Source of the DNA: Schlegelella_A sp036496385 | GTDB taxonomy: Bacteria; Pseudomonadota; Gammaproteobacteria; Burkholderiales; Burkholderiaceae_C | DNA length: 28,114 nucleotides | Direction: 5' to 3' | Assembly: GCA_036496385.1 (NCBI GenBank) | Contig: DASXLD010000129.1 | Span: 1 to 28,114, forward strand | Shown: positions 7,811-15,033 of the stretch, piece by piece | Layout: every line of letters starts with the position of its first letter | How positions within the stretch are numbered: the stretch's first letter is position 1 | Position numbers and translations under genes: made by a program | The notes under the pieces: model-generated | Told to the model about the DNA's origin: nothing | Databases searched by the model: none | What the model saw: only the letters and a program-made list of their open reading frames with translations

Positions 7811-9645
7811 GCAGGACCGCCTTGGCCCCGCTGCGGATCGTTTCTCCGCTCGCCGGCAGCATCGTCGTGCTGGCGGTGAACAACGGCGGCCGCGTTGCCG
7901 CGGGCGAGCTGGTCGCGGTCGTCGAGTCGATGAAGATGGAGCACGAAGTGCGTGCTGCCGGCGACGGTGTCGTCGAGTCGGTGCGCTGCAGCGTCGGCGA
8001 CGTCGTCGCGGCAGGGGACGAGATCGCGACGCTGCGCCTGCAGGCGGGGCCGGCGCCGGCGACGGCGAAGTTGAGCGGCGCCGCGCCCAGCGAGACGATT
8101 CGTGCGGACCTGGTCGAGCTTCGCTCGCGCGAGGCCTTGCTGCAGGACGAGAGCCGTCCCGACGCCATCGCCCGGCGACACGCGCTCGGCATGCGAACGG
8201 CGCGCGCGAACATCGCCGATCTCTGCGACCCGGGCAGCTTCGTCGAATACGGCGGCCTCGCGTTCGCCGCCCAGCGGCGCCGGCGCGAGCTGGACGATTT
8301 GCTGCGCAACACGCCGGCCGACGGCATGGTCACCGGCATCGGCACCGTCAACGGAGCCATCTTCGGTGCCGAGCACGCGCGCACCGTCGTGATGGCGTAC
8401 GACGCGACCGTGCTCGCCGGCACGCAGGGTATGCGCAACCACCAGAAGACCGATCGCCTGCTCGCCATCGCGCGCAAGAACCGGCTGCCGGTGGTGCTGT
8501 TCGCCGAAGGCGGCGGCGGGCGGCCCGGCGACGTCGACGTGCCGATCGTTGCCGGCCTCCATGTCACGACCTTCGCCAGCTTCGCGCGCTTGAGCGGCCG
8601 CGTGCCGCTGATCGGCATCGTTGCCGGCCGCTGCTTCGCCGGCAACGCCGCCTTGCTCGGCTGCTGCGACGTCGTCATCGCGACGCGCGCAAGCTCGATC
8701 GGCATGGGCGGCCCGGCGATGGTCGAAGGCGGCGGCCTCGGCGTGTTTCGCCCCGAGGAGATCGGCCCGAGCGACGTCCAGTCGCGCGCTGGCGTGATCG
8801 ACGTCGTCGTCGACGACGAGGCCGAAGGCGTCGCCGTCGCGCGCCGCTATCTCGCGTTCTTCCAGGGGCGCACCGATGCGACCGCGGACACCGATGCGGA
8901 CGCGCTTCGCGAGCTGCTGCCGGAAAACCGGTTGCGCTCGTACGACATCCGCGCGGTGATCAGCGCGCTCTTCGATCCCGCCTCCACGCTCGAGCTGCGC
9001 GCCGGCTTTGGCCTCGGCATCGTCACGGTGCTCGCGCGCATCGGCGGCCGGCCGGTCGGCGTGATCGCCAATAACCCGATCCATCTCGGCGGCGCGATCG
9101 ACGCCGACGCGGCCGACAAGGCGGCGCGCTTCCTGCAGCTGTGCGACGCCCACGGGCTGCCGATCGTCTCGCTGATCGATACCCCCGGGTTCATGGTCGG
9201 CCCCGAGATCGAGACCCGAGGCCAGGTGCGTCACGTCAGCCGGATGTTCGTCGTCGGCGCGCAGCTGCGCGTTCCGGTCGCTGCGATCGTCTTGCGCAAG
9301 GCCTACGGCCTCGGCGCGATGGCGATGGCAGCGGGCGGCATGCACGCGCCGATGGCGACCGTCGCCTGGCCGAGCGGCGAGTTCGGCGCGATGGGGCTCG
9401 AGGGCGCGGTCGAGCTCGGCTACCGCAAGGAGCTCGCCGCGGTGCCCGAGGGGACCGAGCGAGACGCAGTGCGCGCGCGCCTCGTCGCCGAGCAATACGA
9501 GAAGGGCAAGGCGATCCAGATGGCGGCGACGCTCGAGATCGACGCCGTCATCGACCCCGCCGAGAGCCGGCGCTGGCTGGTGGCGACGCTCGACGCGGCC
9601 AAGGTGCCCGAGCCGGGCAACGGCCGCTTCATCGATCCGTGGTGA
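7807..9645 (+). CDS. Acyl-CoA carboxylase carboxyltransferase with N-terminal biotinyl domain
   Basis: A 612-aa fusion. Residues ~9-80 form a biotinyl/lipoyl domain with SPLAGSI and ESMKMEH, where Lys43 is the expected biotin site. Residues ~100-612 are a complete acyl-CoA carboxyltransferase (PF01039): YGGLAF, GMVTGIGTVNG, TQGMRNHQKTDR, LFAEGGGGRPG, GRCFAGNAALLGCCDVVI, SIGMGGPAM in the N-half, and NPIHLGGAIDADAADKAARF, LIDTPGFMVGPE and AYGLGAMAMAAGG in the C-half. It should transfer carboxyl from biotin to an acyl-CoA. No biotin carboxylase is in the window, so a partner elsewhere is needed. The GTG start overlaps the dadA stop, and the end overlaps a small convergent gene by 17 bp. The acyl-CoA substrate is unknown. 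Confidence 0.9.
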   Translation: MSRTALAPLRIVSPLAGSIVVLAVNNGGRVAAGELVAVVESMKMEHEVRAAGDGVVESVRCSVGDVVAAGDEIATLRLQAGPAPATAKLSGAAPSETIRADLVELRSREALLQDESRPDAIARRHALGMRTARANIADLCDPGSFVEYGGLAFAAQRRRRELDDLLRNTPADGMVTGIGTVNGAIFGAEHARTVVMAYDATVLAGTQGMRNHQKTDRLLAIARKNRLPVVLFAEGGGGRPGDVDVPIVAGLHVTTFASFARLSGRVPLIGIVAGRCFAGNAALLGCCDVVIATRASSIGMGGPAMVEGGGLGVFRPEEIGPSDVQSRAGVIDVVVDDEAEGVAVARRYLAFFQGRTDATADTDADALRELLPENRLRSYDIRAVISALFDPASTLELRAGFGLGIVTVLARIGGRPVGVIANNPIHLGGAIDADAADKAARFLQLCDAHGLPIVSLIDTPGFMVGPEIETRGQVRHVSRMFVVGAQLRVPVAAIVLRKAYGLGAMAMAAGGMHAPMATVAWPSGEFGAMGLEGAVELGYRKELAAVPEGTERDAVRARLVAEQYEKGKAIQMAATLEIDAVIDPAESRRWLVATLDAAKVPEPGNGRFIDPW

Positions 9646-9802
9646 GGTCGTCCGGCCAGTGGCGCGCCTGCAGCGCCGGATGCGCGGCTTCATAGCCGAG
9701 TGCGATGTCGTCGTCGCCGTCGTCGAGCTCCGGCGCGGGGGAGCGAACACCGGTCAGGAACCACCGCTTCACGTCCTCGACCCACTGCGCATCGTTTGTC
9801 AT
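9629..9802 (-). CDS. Small acidic hypothetical protein, 57 aa
   Basis: A 57-aa ORF opening MTNDAQWVEDVKRWFL and ending in ALGYEAAHPALQARHWPDD. It has an acidic middle (ELDDGDDD) and a reasonable amino-acid mix, unlike the Arg/Ser/Ala-rich shadows around it. GGAG lies about 9 nt before the ATG. The pattern of aromatic and hydrophobic residues looks like a conserved short betaproteobacterial protein, but I recognise no named family. The stop lies inside the end of the carboxyltransferase gene, so the two are convergent. Function unknown. Confidence 0.55.
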   Translation of the reverse strand: MTNDAQWVEDVKRWFLTGVRSPAPELDDGDDDIALGYEAAHPALQARHWPDDLTTDR

Positions 9803-10086
9803 CGTGCTTTGCTCCACCCCGCGATCACTCTGCCGCGTTTCCGCGCCGCCGCCATCGGCGACGGCATCGACTTCCGGTAGGAAGCCGCCTACCGCGACAC
9901 GGAAAGAGCATCGCGGAGTTTCATGACGCGGTGATGGCAGCGGGCCGGTCGGCGTCGTCCGACAACAGGGCGATCTTGTCGCCCACGCGACTGAGCGCAA
10001 CCAGCGGTCACAACGGCCATTCGTGATGTGGGAACCTTCGACGGACCGCCGCTCTCCACCGTTCGAGAGCGTGTTCAAGGAGTTCC
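9803..10086. other. Divergent intergenic region, 284 bp
   Basis: This gap separates the starts of the 57-aa gene and the glycine-zipper lipoprotein gene and should hold both promoters. The only clear structure is a palindrome, CGGTAGG (9875-9881) and CCTACCG (9888-9894) with a 6-nt loop. A ribosome site AAGGAG at 10077-10082 belongs to the next gene. No credible coding sequence is seen. Confidence 0.5.
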
Positions 10087-10089
10087 ATG

Positions 10090-10818
10090 ATGACGACCGA
10101 AGCCACCCCTCTTTCCTCGCGCGCGTTGTCGCGCTGCATCGCTGCGGTTGGCGCAGCGGCCATGTTCTCGGCGCTGACGCTGACCGCGTGCAGTCCGCGC
10201 GACCAGCCGCAGGCCGCCGGTGCGGCGACGGCGCAGACCGCGCCCACGACGACCGCGCCGGCGGACGCTGCGCGCCCCGGAACGCCGGTGCCGACCGCTG
10301 CGCTGGCGCCGGCTGCTGCGGTTGCGCCGCCGCCGCTCGTGGCTGCGGTGCCGGCCGCACCAGCGCAACCGAGCGGCTATGCTGCGGCTCCGATGCCAGT
10401 GCCCGCGGCCAACGTCGATGACCGTTACCCATCCCCGCCCGCTGCGCGCGACACGCGAGTCGCGCAGCAGCAGGCGACACCAGTCGGCAGGCTGGGGTCG
10501 ATCGAAAGCATTGAGCCGATCCAGGAGCGGCCGAAGGGCACCGGCGCAGGAGCCGTCATCGGCGGCGTCGCGGGTGCGGTCATCGGCAACCAGTTCGGCA
10601 GCGGGCTCGGGCGCGCCGCGATGACGGGGCTCGGTGCGGCCGGCGGTGCGGTCGCCGGCAACAACGTCGAGCGCAACATTCACAAGACCGTGGTCGGCTA
10701 TCGCATCCACGTCCGCCTCGACGACGGCCACACCCGCGTCTTCGAGCGCAGCCAGATCGGCAACCTGCACGTCGGCGACCGCATCCGCGTCGACGGCAGC
10801 AGCTTGCATCGCGTCTGA
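10090..10818 (+). CDS. Glycine-zipper 2TM-domain lipoprotein
   Basis: A 242-aa predicted outer-membrane or periplasmic lipoprotein. A signal peptide ends in the lipobox LTAC at about residue 34, so the Cys would be lipidated. Residues ~35-120 are an Ala/Pro/Thr-rich linker. A glycine-zipper 2TM segment (PF05433, the Rickettsia 17-kDa antigen/SlyB type) follows: GAGAVIGGVAGAVIGNQFG and LGAAGGAVAGNNVE. The tail (GYRIHVRLDDGHTRVFERSQ, then VGDRIRVDG) is the C-terminal domain common in betaproteobacterial members. AAGGAG at 10077-10082 is 7 nt from this ATG and 4 nt from the ATG just before it (10087), so either could be used. Likely role is envelope integrity; specifics unknown. Confidence 0.85.
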   Translation: MTTEATPLSSRALSRCIAAVGAAAMFSALTLTACSPRDQPQAAGAATAQTAPTTTAPADAARPGTPVPTAALAPAAAVAPPPLVAAVPAAPAQPSGYAAAPMPVPAANVDDRYPSPPAARDTRVAQQQATPVGRLGSIESIEPIQERPKGTGAGAVIGGVAGAVIGNQFGSGLGRAAMTGLGAAGGAVAGNNVERNIHKTVVGYRIHVRLDDGHTRVFERSQIGNLHVGDRIRVDGSSLHRV

Positions 10819-10827
10819 CGCCTGCCA

Positions 10828-11652
10828 GTGTCGACGACATCGCCCGGTCGCATCCGTGTCGGCGTCGGCGGCTGGGTCTACGAGCCCTGGCGCGACGATT
10901 TCTATCCGCCGGGGCTCGCTCATGCTCAGGAGCTCGCGTACCTGAGTGCGCGCGTCACGGCGATCGAGATCAACGCGACCTTCTATCGCAACCAGAGTGC
11001 CGCGAGCTTCGCCAGGTGGCGCGACGCGACGCCAGACGACTTCGTCTTCTCGGTCAAGGCAACGCGCTACGCGACCAACCGTCGCGTCCTCGCCGAGGCC
11101 GGCGAAGCCATCGAGCGCTTCTTCGCTAGCGGGCCCGCCGAGCTCGGACCGAAGCTCGGCCCGATCGTCTGGCAGCTCGCGCCGACCAAGACGTTCGACG
11201 CCGCCGACGTCGAGGGTTTCCTGCGGCTCTTGCCCGACCGGCTCGGGGCGCTTCGGCTCCGCCACGCGATCGAGGTCCGCCATCCGAGCTTTCGCTCGGC
11301 GGAGTACGTCGAGCTGACACGGCGTCACGGCGTCGAGACGGTCTTCGCCGACACCGACGACTATCCGTCGTTTGCCGACTCGAGCGCTGACTTCGTCTAT
11401 GCGCGGCTGATGCGCTGCGAAGCGTCGTGCGCGACGGGATATCCACCGCCGGCGATCGCCGCCTGGACCGAGCGGGCGCGAACCTGGAGCGCGGGCGCCG
11501 AGCCCGATGGCGTCGCCCGGGTCACGCCGCCGCTGGCCGCGAGCGCGCCGCGCGACGTCTTCCTGTTCTTCATCAGTGGCGCCAAGGAACGCGCGCCAGC
11601 CGCGGCGGTCGCGCTCCGTGCGCAGATCGAAGGATCGTCGCTGCCACGCTGA
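10828..11652 (+). CDS. DUF72 family protein (YecE-like)
   Basis: A 274-aa TIM-barrel-like DUF72 protein (PF01904). Signatures are RVGVGGWVYEPWRDDFYP at the N-terminus, ITAIEINATFY-type strand (AIEINATFYRNQS), FVFSVKATRYATN, GPIVWQLAPT, HAIEVRHPSF, and the C-terminal VFLFFISGAKERAPAAA. The biochemical function of the family is not established to my knowledge. The start is GTG at 10828, nine bases after the lipoprotein stop, so the two are probably co-transcribed. A bidirectional hairpin follows at 11691. Confidence 0.9.
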   Translation: MSTTSPGRIRVGVGGWVYEPWRDDFYPPGLAHAQELAYLSARVTAIEINATFYRNQSAASFARWRDATPDDFVFSVKATRYATNRRVLAEAGEAIERFFASGPAELGPKLGPIVWQLAPTKTFDAADVEGFLRLLPDRLGALRLRHAIEVRHPSFRSAEYVELTRRHGVETVFADTDDYPSFADSSADFVYARLMRCEASCATGYPPPAIAAWTERARTWSAGAEPDGVARVTPPLAASAPRDVFLFFISGAKERAPAAAVALRAQIEGSSLPR

Positions 11653-11690
11653 CGCGTCGGTGGACGCCGGCCGCAATCGACTCGAAAGCG

Positions 11691-11733
11691 AAAAGAGGCC
11701 CTGCCCGCGTCGCCGCGGGGCAAGGCCCTCTTT
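11691..11733. terminator. Bidirectional hairpin terminator between convergent genes
   Basis: An imperfect stem of about 17 pairs: aaaagaggccctgcccgcg (11691-11709) faces ccgcggggcaaggccctcttt (11713-11733), with a bulge and a mismatch. It has A residues on its left edge and T residues on its right edge, so it can end both the DUF72 transcript and the opposing DUF1328 transcript. U-tracts are short (3-4). Confidence 0.75.
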
Positions 11734-11747
11734 CGGATCCTCCTCCG

Positions 11748-11912
11748 CTAGGCGCCGCGATTGCGGCCGAAGAGGAAGGTGGCGACGGCGAGGATGATGA
11801 AGACGATGAACAGGATCTTGGCGATGCCGGCAGCGCCGGCAGCGATGCCGCCGAAACCGAACAGCGCCGCGATCAACGCGATCACGAAGAACACAACGGC
11901 ATAGTGAAGCAT
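11748..11912 (-). CDS. DUF1328 small membrane protein (YtjA-like)
   Basis: A 54-aa membrane peptide with two hydrophobic segments, about 4-18 and 30-47, and the family pattern MLHYAVVFFVIALIAALFGF then GIAKILFIVFIILAV and a FGRNRGA tail. This is a typical DUF1328 (PF07043) protein. GGAG is 7 nt before the ATG. The family is widespread in proteobacteria as an inner-membrane protein of unknown function and is often stress-associated; nothing in the sequence identifies its role here. Confidence 0.9.
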   Translation of the reverse strand: MLHYAVVFFVIALIAALFGFGGIAAGAAGIAKILFIVFIILAVATFLFGRNRGA

Positions 11913-12013
11913 GTCTGGACTCCTGGTTGGCGCCGCGGCGCGGCCTTGGGATGACGAGCGCCATCTTCGGCGAGCGTCGTCGCCGGGCCGATAGGCTGAG
12001 CTGCTGACCTCGT

Positions 12014-12062
12014 GTCGGGGGCGCGAGCCAGGCCGTGTCGGAACGATCCGACGCCCCCCGAC
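12014..12062. promoter_or_regulatory. Nested inverted repeats upstream of the Nudix-MBL gene
   Basis: An outer repeat, gtcgggggcg (12014-12023) and cgccccccgac (12052-12062, one extra base), encloses an inner stem tcgga (12038-12042) and tccga (12047-12051) with loop acga. It ends 42 nt before the Nudix-MBL start in the 192-bp gap between divergent starts. It could be an operator or a leader RNA structure. There is no T-tract, so a terminator is unlikely. Confidence 0.4.
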
Positions 12063-12104
12063 CTCGCGTGTCAAACTAGTCGATCGCAGCTTTCGTCCCT
12101 GCCG

Positions 12105-13820
12105 ATGTCCTCCGCGCCCGCTGCCGCCTCCGCCTTCCGCGCGCCCGCTGCCGCTGCCGACCGGCCGCCGCGACCGGCGGCGACGATCGTCGTTCTCCGC
12201 CAGGGACAGAAGGGCGTCGAAGTGCTGCTGTCGCGACGCGCCGAGCGCGGCGATCACAACAGTGGCGCCTGGGTGTTTCCTGGCGGCATCGTCGAGCCCG
12301 GCGCTGCACTGGCTCACAGCGCCTGCGACGGCCTCACGGACGATCAGGCGAGCCGCCGGCTCGGCCTCGCGAGCGGCGGCCTCGACTACTGGGTTGCGGC
12401 GATCCGCGAGTGCTTCGAGGAATCGGGCCTGCTGTTCGCCCGCGGCGATGGCGATGCGCTGGTCGATCTCGACGGCAGCGACGCCGCACGGCTGTCGCCG
12501 TGGCGGCTGGCTCTGCACCGCTGCGAGCGCAGCATCTTCGACTTCTGCGGCGCCGAGCGCCTGCGTCTCGCCGTCGATCGGCTCGTCTACCTCAGCCATT
12601 GGCTGACGCCGCTCGGCCGGCCGAAGCGCTTCGACACGCGCTTCTTCATGGCCGTCGCGCCGCCGGCGCAGACCGCGGCGCACGACGGCACCGAGCTCGT
12701 CGAACAGCTCTGGATCTCGCCGCAGGATGCGCTCGCCCGCAGCGCGTCGCTGCGCCTGCTGACGCCGACGCAGAAGACGCTCGAGACGGTTGGCCGCTTC
12801 GCGACCGTCGCCGAGGCGATGGCGTGGGCGATGGCGCCGCGCCAGGTCGCACTCGTCATGCCGCGCGTCGGCAACGGGCGCGAGGGGATCCGCCCGGTGA
12901 TGCCCGACGAGCCCGCGTGGGCCGAACTCGGTCGCATCGATCCGGCGGGGCACGGCGCAGAGTCGTACGACATCGTCCCTGACCGTCCGGTCCGTCTGTC
13001 CGAGCGCGTCATCCGCGTCAGTGCCGACAACGGCAGCGTCATGACCGGCCCGGGAACGAACACCTATCTGATCGGCGGCAGCGACGTCGAGCGCTGGGCG
13101 GTGATCGACCCGGGGCCGGCGATCGATGCGCACGTCGATGCGATCGTCGCTGCCGCGCCGGGGCCGATCGATCGCATCTTCGTCACCCACACGCACAAGG
13201 ACCACTCGCCCGCGGCATCGGCGCTGAAGGCGCGAACCGGCGCGATCGTGCTCGGTCTCGCGCCGACGCACAGCGAATGGCAGGACGCTGGCTTTGCCGC
13301 CGACATCACCCTGCACGGCGGCGAGCGCATCGCGATCGGCGAGTCGACGCATCTCGCCGTCGTCCATACCCCTGGCCACGCGAGCAACCATCTCTGCTAC
13401 CTGCTCGAGGAGGAGCGAACGCTCTTTACCGGCGACCATCTGATGCAGGCATCGACGGTCGTCATCAACCCGCCCGACGGCGACATGGCCGCGTACCTGG
13501 CGTCGCTGCGTGCGCTGCTGCCGCTCGAGCTCGACTGGCTCGCGCCCGGCCACGGCTTCCTCATGGCCGAGCCGCGCGCCGCGATCGAGCACGTGATCGC
13601 ACACCGGCTGAAGCGCGAGTCCAAGGTCGTCGCGGCGCTCGGCGAGCTCGGCCCGGCCCCGCTCGACCGCCTCCTCGCCGACGTCTACGCCGACGTTCCG
13701 GAGCGAATGCATCCGGTGGCGCTGCGCTCGCTGACGGCGCATCTGCTGAAGCTGCGCGCCGAAGGCCGCGCCGCGGAATCGGCAGGGCTCTGGTCGCTCG
13801 AGCCGGCAAGCGCCGCGTGA
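12105..13820 (+). CDS. Nudix hydrolase / metallo-beta-lactamase fold fusion protein
   Basis: A 571-aa two-enzyme fusion. Residues ~25-265 are a Nudix hydrolase: GGIVE (60-64) and RECFEESG (101-108) are the two halves of the Nudix box, separated by 36 residues instead of the usual 7, as in NUDT19-type CoA diphosphatases. Residues ~300-500 are a metallo-beta-lactamase fold with HTHKDH (362-367), TPGHASNH, TGDH and PGHG as metal ligands. The C-terminal ~70 residues (LKRESKVVAALGEL, then MHPVALRSLTAHLLKL) look like the winged-helix tail of LACTB2-type proteins. ATG at 12105 is the first plausible start but has no clear ribosome site. Known LACTB2 proteins cut RNA; whether this one does, or acts on a small ester, is open. 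Confidence 0.88.
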   Translation: MSSAPAAASAFRAPAAAADRPPRPAATIVVLRQGQKGVEVLLSRRAERGDHNSGAWVFPGGIVEPGAALAHSACDGLTDDQASRRLGLASGGLDYWVAAIRECFEESGLLFARGDGDALVDLDGSDAARLSPWRLALHRCERSIFDFCGAERLRLAVDRLVYLSHWLTPLGRPKRFDTRFFMAVAPPAQTAAHDGTELVEQLWISPQDALARSASLRLLTPTQKTLETVGRFATVAEAMAWAMAPRQVALVMPRVGNGREGIRPVMPDEPAWAELGRIDPAGHGAESYDIVPDRPVRLSERVIRVSADNGSVMTGPGTNTYLIGGSDVERWAVIDPGPAIDAHVDAIVAAAPGPIDRIFVTHTHKDHSPAASALKARTGAIVLGLAPTHSEWQDAGFAADITLHGGERIAIGESTHLAVVHTPGHASNHLCYLLEEERTLFTGDHLMQASTVVINPPDGDMAAYLASLRALLPLELDWLAPGHGFLMAEPRAAIEHVIAHRLKRESKVVAALGELGPAPLDRLLADVYADVPERMHPVALRSLTAHLLKLRAEGRAAESAGLWSLEPASAA

Positions 13821-13874
13821 TCGGCGCGAGCGCCCGATGCGCGTCGGCGAGTCCTGCGCGCGAGGCGGCGTCGG

Positions 13875-15020
13875 CTAGCGCGCGCCGGATGCTTGCAACG
13901 TCTCGATCGCGCTGACGTCGAAGCCCCAGTCGCGCAAAGCTTCGGTGCCACCGCTGCCGCGCTCGGGCGGCGGCCGCGTCGCCGCGCCCGGTGTTCGCGC
14001 GAAGCGCGGCGCGGGCGCGGGCTGGGCGATGCCGCCGAGCTCGAGGGCGCCGGCACGCGCTGCAACCTGCGGGTGTGCGCGCGACTCGGCGAAGCTCAGC
14101 ACCGGCGCCACGCACGCGTCGGAGCCCGCGAACACGGCGACCCACTCCGCGCGCGTTCGCTCGCGAAAACGTGCGGCCAGCGTCGCCCGCAATGCCGGCC
14201 ACGTGCTGCGGTCGTGCTGCGTCGACCGCAGCGATGCGTCGAGGCCGAGCCGCTCGAGCAGCTCGGCGTAGAACTTGGCCTCGATCGCGCCGACGGCCAT
14301 GTGCCGGCCATCGCGCGTTTCGTAGCTGTCGTACCACGGCGCCCCGGAGTCGAGCACGTTGACGCCGCGCTCGTCGCGCCAGTGCCCGGCTGCGATCAGG
14401 CCGGAGAACATCGTCGCCAGGATCGCGGCGCCGTCGATCATCGCCGCGTCGACCACCTGGCCACGGCCGCTGGCGCGAGCTTCGATGACGCCGCAGGCGA
14501 TGCCGAAGGCGAGCAGCATGCCGCCGCCGCCGAAGTCGCCGACGAGATTGAGCGGCGGCAGCGGCGCTTCGCCTTTGCGCCCGATCGCGTGCAGCACGCC
14601 GGCGAGGGCGATGTAGTCGATGTCGTGGCCGGCGCGATCGGCAAGCGGGCCGCTCTGTCCCCAGCCGGTCATGCGACCGTAGACGAGGCGCGGATTGCGG
14701 GCGAGCACGGCATCGGGACCGAGGCCGAGGCGCTCCATGACGCCGGGACGGAAGCCCTCGATCAGGGCATCGGCCTTCTCGCACAGGCTGAGCGCCGCGG
14801 CCACGCCCGACGCGCTCTTCAGGTCGAGGACGATCGAGCGCCGGCCGCGCAGCATGACGTCGAAGCGGCGCTCGCGGCCGAAGCCCAGGTCCGCATCTCC
14901 AGGGCGGTCGACGAGCAGCACGTCGGCACCCATGTCGGCGAGCATCATCCCGGCGAAGGGCCCGGGGCCGATCGCTTCGAACTCGAGGACGCGCAGCCCG
15001 GCGAGGGGGCCATGGGTCAC
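13875..15020 (-). CDS. Alpha-methylacyl-CoA racemase (CaiB/BaiF family)
   Basis: A 381-aa family III CoA-transferase-fold protein. It is assigned as a racemase because the catalytic residues of Mycobacterium MCR (His126, Asp156, Glu241) have counterparts with identical spacing: His132 (GHDIDYIALAG), Asp162 (NLVGDFGGG) and Glu247 (AVGAIEAKF). It would interconvert the 2R and 2S forms of 2-methyl-branched acyl-CoAs. Start is GTG at 15020, 13 bp after the icmF stop, so it is the distal gene of the ppk2-icmF unit. A longer in-frame start would lie inside icmF. The tail after ~340 (ARTPGAATRPPPERG) is the usual variable end. Confidence 0.9.
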   Translation of the reverse strand: MTHGPLAGLRVLEFEAIGPGPFAGMMLADMGADVLLVDRPGDADLGFGRERRFDVMLRGRRSIVLDLKSASGVAAALSLCEKADALIEGFRPGVMERLGLGPDAVLARNPRLVYGRMTGWGQSGPLADRAGHDIDYIALAGVLHAIGRKGEAPLPPLNLVGDFGGGGMLLAFGIACGVIEARASGRGQVVDAAMIDGAAILATMFSGLIAAGHWRDERGVNVLDSGAPWYDSYETRDGRHMAVGAIEAKFYAELLERLGLDASLRSTQHDRSTWPALRATLAARFRERTRAEWVAVFAGSDACVAPVLSFAESRAHPQVAARAGALELGGIAQPAPAPRFARTPGAATRPPPERGSGGTEALRDWGFDVSAIETLQASGAR

Positions 15021-15033
15021 GGCGAGAGGCGCC

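Noticed and set aside
9803..10480. N-terminal extension of the 57-aa minus-strand ORF
   Set aside because: The added residues are Arg/Ser/Pro-rich, run antisense to the lipoprotein gene, and the frame becomes protein-like only from the ATG at 9802.
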